Shown: positions 11,856-13,672 of the stretch, piece by piece
Layout: every line of letters starts with the position of its first letter
How positions within the stretch are numbered: the first letter of the stretch is position 1
Assembly (NCBI GenBank): GCA_020052975.1
Contig: JAGVOC010000316.1
Location: 1-13,672, forward strand
From: Desulfobacterales bacterium
GTDB taxonomy: Bacteria; Desulfobacterota; Desulfobacteria; Desulfobacterales; RPRI01
Reading direction: 5' to 3'
Length of the DNA: 13,672 nt
Made by a program: the position numbers and the translations under genes
The notes under the pieces: model-generated
Database searches by the model: none
Told to the model about the DNA's origin: nothing
The model's input: the letters and a program-made list of their open reading frames with translations, nothing else

Positions 11856-12977
11856 TTACGCAATTTCCAGGGATTTCCCCAGCAGAGTGAGGATAGACTC
11901 AACCGGAAGGGATATATTCGACCCCTCGGCCCCTAGGATCATCTGGCAGCCTGGACAATACAGGCCTAAAATATCTGCGCCCGTGTCTTGGGCCTGCTTC
12001 AGCCGCTGGTCCCGGAACTCGAATCCCGGCCTCCCCGTGCCCGTAATGGCGTAGGCGCCACAGCACAAGGCATTCTCCCGCGTATTTTCCATTTCAACGA
12101 TTTTGATCCCCGGGATGGCGTTCAATATTTTCCGGGGAGATTCCGAGCCAGGCGTGATTCCTCGAACGAAATGGCAGGGATCGTGAATGGTCACCGTCGC
12201 CTCGACCTTATGGAAGGGACCCAATTTATCGAGATGCCCGGCGATAAAATCCGTGATGAACATCCATGACCAGGCAGTATCGGGGTGGTGATGATCAAAT
12301 GTCATCTTGCACGTCGGACAGAAGATGACAACCTTTTCCGGGGAAAGGATATTTAGCCCGGCCACCAATCGATCGAATTGCCTCACGGCCTCTTCCGGGT
12401 GTCCGGCCATGAACTGGAGTTCTCCGCAACAGGAATCAAATCCTCCCAGCACTCTGATCTCGGGATCGATGCGCTGCAGTATCTTAACGGTGGTAGCCAA
12501 CACGCGTCCCTCGACCAAACCCCAGCAACTGGAATAAAGGACCGTTTTCACCGATTTCTGTGCCTCCCCACCGGCATCCGTGATCAGTCGGTCCGGTCTG
12601 TCCAGAAGCCCCCGGAATGACGGGATTACACTATCGAGCAGCTCTTTGCCTAAGCCGAGGATGGTGGCCACGCCTTGTGGTATCGGGTCTCCCAACTCCC
12701 GGAGAATCATCTTGCCGGCGCCGAAGCAGAGGCCGGGAGCAAGCGCCTGGGGGCAAATCGCGGTGCAGGTATTGCAGAACAGGCAGGAATAGATCCGTGT
12801 TCGGGCGAGGTCCCCAATCTTCCCGCACCGGAACAGATCGAGGATCTCTTCCATAATCTTTTTCGAATCAACGTCCCGGAGTATCGTGTTTGCGACAATA
12901 GGACAAGATTCCACGCAGAGACCGCAGGCCGTGCACTCTTCGGTAAAATGCCGGAGCATTTCTCTTGGATTCAACAT
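11856..12977 (-). CDS. HdrD/GlpC-like iron-sulfur oxidoreductase with two CCG domains
   Basis: A 373-residue cytoplasmic or membrane-associated electron-transfer protein. Two N-terminal 4Fe-4S sites are C15-x2-C18-x2-C21-x3-C25-P and C65-x2-C68-x2-C71-x3-C75-P. Two complete cysteine-rich CCG domains follow: C151...C183-C184-G...C220-PT-C223 and C268...C305-C306-G...C341-PG-C344. This is the layout of HdrD, GlpC and glycolate-oxidase GlcF-type subunits, which pass electrons between a flavin or heme partner and a disulfide, quinone or other acceptor. No partner (FAD oxidase, HdrE-like cytochrome) is adjacent, so the donor is unknown. GGAGG lies 16 nt before the ATG, which is long, but no better in-frame start exists. 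The product shows no membrane helix. The coding sequence is GC-rich. Confidence 0.9.
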   Translation of the reverse strand: MLNPREMLRHFTEECTACGLCVESCPIVANTILRDVDSKKIMEEILDLFRCGKIGDLARTRIYSCLFCNTCTAICPQALAPGLCFGAGKMILRELGDPIPQGVATILGLGKELLDSVIPSFRGLLDRPDRLITDAGGEAQKSVKTVLYSSCWGLVEGRVLATTVKILQRIDPEIRVLGGFDSCCGELQFMAGHPEEAVRQFDRLVAGLNILSPEKVVIFCPTCKMTFDHHHPDTAWSWMFITDFIAGHLDKLGPFHKVEATVTIHDPCHFVRGITPGSESPRKILNAIPGIKIVEMENTRENALCCGAYAITGTGRPGFEFRDQRLKQAQDTGADILGLYCPGCQMILGAEGSNISLPVESILTLLGKSLEIA

Positions 12978-13061
12978 CGGCTTCGAGTCACTTCCTCCTT
13001 TTTTATTATTGTGTTGTACGCTACTTGTCGGCCATGGCTTTCTTCGAAAAGAATCTTCATT

Positions 13062-13190
13062 GATTTCTGTTTGGAGTTAAGCATTTTCTTTAAGTGCGAA
13101 ATTTTACTGAGTTCAGGAAGGAGCTCACGGGAACAGTCGTCTTTGATATTTTCACGTTCAACCTACGGAGAATCTCGCAACCTTTAAATC
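13062..13190 (+). repeat. Intergenic repeat R10 (subtype II)
   Basis: It starts GATTTCTGTTTGGAGTTAAG, and the CAGGAAGG box ends at 13121 (52 nt from 13070). The subtype II module parallels R5: TTTTCACGTTCAACCT, then CGGAGAATCT and a weaker match running into the stop codon of the DUF2892 gene (13184). TTGGA (13071-13075) pairs with TTTAA (13089-13093) with two G-T pairs, so base-pairing is kept despite sequence change. Confidence 0.9.
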
Positions 13191-13381
13191 GTCTTTCTAA
13201 TTCCCAGCATCACATAGAGCGGGCAGTGTCCTGATGCCACGCTTGAAAGAAGCATGCCGGCAAGGACTGCGAGAACAAGACCCACAATGCCAGTCGCCCA
13301 TCCCGTGATATTGGCGACGATAAAAAGAATGGACAACACGAGCCGAACGATTCTGTCAATGGTACCCACGTTTCGTTCCAT
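13184..13381 (-). CDS. DUF2892 (YgaP membrane-domain-like) small membrane protein
   Basis: A 65-residue protein, MERNVGTIDRIVRL, then two hydrophobic helices (about 13-30 and 32-48) and a GHCPLYVMLGI motif. This is the pattern of the DUF2892 family, which also forms the membrane domain of the rhodanese YgaP. Here it stands alone without a rhodanese. AGGAAGGA just before the ATG and GGAGG further up give strong translation signals. A near-perfect sigma70 promoter lies at 13441-13469. The stop codon lies in the tail of repeat R10's subtype II module, showing how tightly these elements abut coding sequence. The biological role of stand-alone members is unknown. Confidence 0.85.
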   Translation of the reverse strand: MERNVGTIDRIVRLVLSILFIVANITGWATGIVGLVLAVLAGMLLSSVASGHCPLYVMLGIRKTI

Positions 13382-13440
13382 ATTCCTTCCTGTATTTCCT
13401 CCAAGATTGATATTGATAAGATTTGCTTTTGGACGGCAGG

Positions 13441-13469
13441 AGTATACGAAAAATGATATTATGTGTCAA
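13441..13469 (-). promoter_or_regulatory. Strong sigma70-like promoter of the DUF2892 gene
   Basis: Minus strand: TTGACA (13464-13469), 17-nt spacer, TATACT (13441-13446), 60 bp upstream of the DUF2892 start codon. It matches the promoter at 8005-8033 in both boxes and in 13 of 17 spacer bases. Confidence 0.78.
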
Positions 13470-13522
13470 TCAATATTGATTATATTAATTTTTCAAATAG
13501 TTGATTTCATACAAAATGTGTT

Positions 13523-13583
13523 TCTTTCCAATTGAAAGCTTACATTTCAGTCACGGTTGAAGTTTTGTGGATAACAGGAAGAA
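13523..13583 (+). repeat. Intergenic repeat R11 (untyped 3' module)
   Basis: ATTGAAAGC at 13531, with the CAGGAAGA box ending at 13582, gives the invariant 52-nt span. TGTGGATAACAGGAAG is identical to R3. TGA (13533-13535) pairs with TCA (13551-13553). It lies 18 bp past the stop codon of the partial DUF1566 gene, with the DUF2892 promoter on its other side. Confidence 0.85.
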
Positions 13584-13600
13584 CCAAATGTCAAAATAAC

Positions 13601-13672
13601 CTATTTGCCGGAACGCACCGGGAGAGCCCGGGGATTGGTGGGGGCGCTCTTGCTAAACGGGTGTGTCCAGTA
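13601..13672 (-). CDS. 3' end of a second DUF1566-type gene (partial)
   Basis: The minus-strand frame is open to the right edge of the window and ends at TAG 13601-13603. It reads YWTHPFSKSAPTNPRALPVRSGK. The last ten residues (PRALPVRSGK) match the end of the DUF1566 protein at 1482-2486 (PRVLPVRNAK) at seven positions, and a YWT-type strand before a final LPVR/RPVR motif is typical of DUF1566 domains. Only 23 residues are visible, so the identification rests on this tail. Confidence 0.55.
   Translation of the reverse strand, partial: YWTHPFSKSAPTNPRALPVRSGK

Noticed and set aside
13382..13396. ACAGGAAGGA before the DUF2892 start as an inverted repeat copy
   Set aside because: Only the short purine box matches; upstream sequence lacks the left box at the 52-nt span. 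It is better explained as a ribosome-binding site.
41..13583. The repeats as a CRISPR array
   Set aside because: Copies are 0.4-2.6 kb apart with genes between them, not separated by uniform short spacers, and are too diverged. No cas gene is present.
41..13583. The repeats as standard integron attC sites
   Set aside because: I looked for paired RYYYAAC and GTTRRRY boxes at the two ends of several copies. Single chance matches occur (for example ATTTAAC at the MBL stop, GCTTAAC near 11715), but no consistent pair, and there is no integrase in view.
41..13583. AGGAAGGA in the repeats as ribosome-binding sites for plus-strand genes
   Set aside because: No start codon at suitable spacing with a credible ORF follows the box in the copies I checked.

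Overview
The window looks like chromosomal DNA of an anaerobic Gram-negative bacterium, probably a Desulfobacterota/Syntrophia-type organism. This is inferred from the mix of an HdrD/GlpC-like iron-sulfur oxidoreductase, a CsgG-DUF1566 envelope protein, a DUF748/AsmA-like protein, a SleB-type hydrolase and a PAS-rich hybrid kinase. No rRNA or tRNA gene fixes the taxonomy. Every gene I can support lies on the minus strand, but they do not form one operon: functions are unrelated, gaps are long and AT-rich, and base composition changes from gene to gene.

Layout from left to right: MBL-fold metallohydrolase (116-940); CsgG/DUF1566 lipoprotein-like protein (1482-2486); membrane-anchored PAS-PAS hybrid histidine kinase (2804-5038); a small gene broken by an in-frame TAA (5190-5450); a small frameshifted gene (5785-5930); DUF748/AsmA-like protein (6004-7620); an IS91-type transposase zinc-finger relic (8163-8246); a 37-residue lysine-rich protein (8253-8366); the C-terminal stub of an amidohydrolase (8554-8817); SleB-like cell wall hydrolase (8872-9492); condensation-fold acyltransferase with HHxxxDG (10037-11395); HdrD/GlpC-like protein (11856-12977); DUF2892 membrane protein (13184-13381); and the last codons of a second DUF1566 protein (13601-13672).

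The most striking feature is a dispersed repeat of about 60 bp. I call its copies R1-R11. Ten copies are clear and one is doubtful, and all have the same orientation. Each lies just 3' of a minus-strand coding sequence, intact or broken. In the copies I aligned, the distance from a TTGAA-like box to the end of a CAGGAAGG box is exactly 52 nt, with no indels. Copies fall into subtypes by the 16-70 bp module between that box and the neighbouring stop codon. The left half can form a short stem with compensatory changes (T-A in some copies, C-G in others).

The picture is a chain of units, each a coding sequence plus a 3' element, several of them decayed (5'-truncated, nonsense or frameshifted genes with the 3' end and element kept). 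This resembles a cassette array or a conserved 3'-UTR element family. No integrase is in the window and I see no canonical integron attC core sites, so the mechanism is open. Two factor-independent terminators (2528-2551, 11465-11500) lie beyond elements, so at least some elements are probably transcribed in 3' UTRs. Two nearly identical sigma70-type promoters (8005-8033, 13441-13469) also lie beyond elements, next to different genes.
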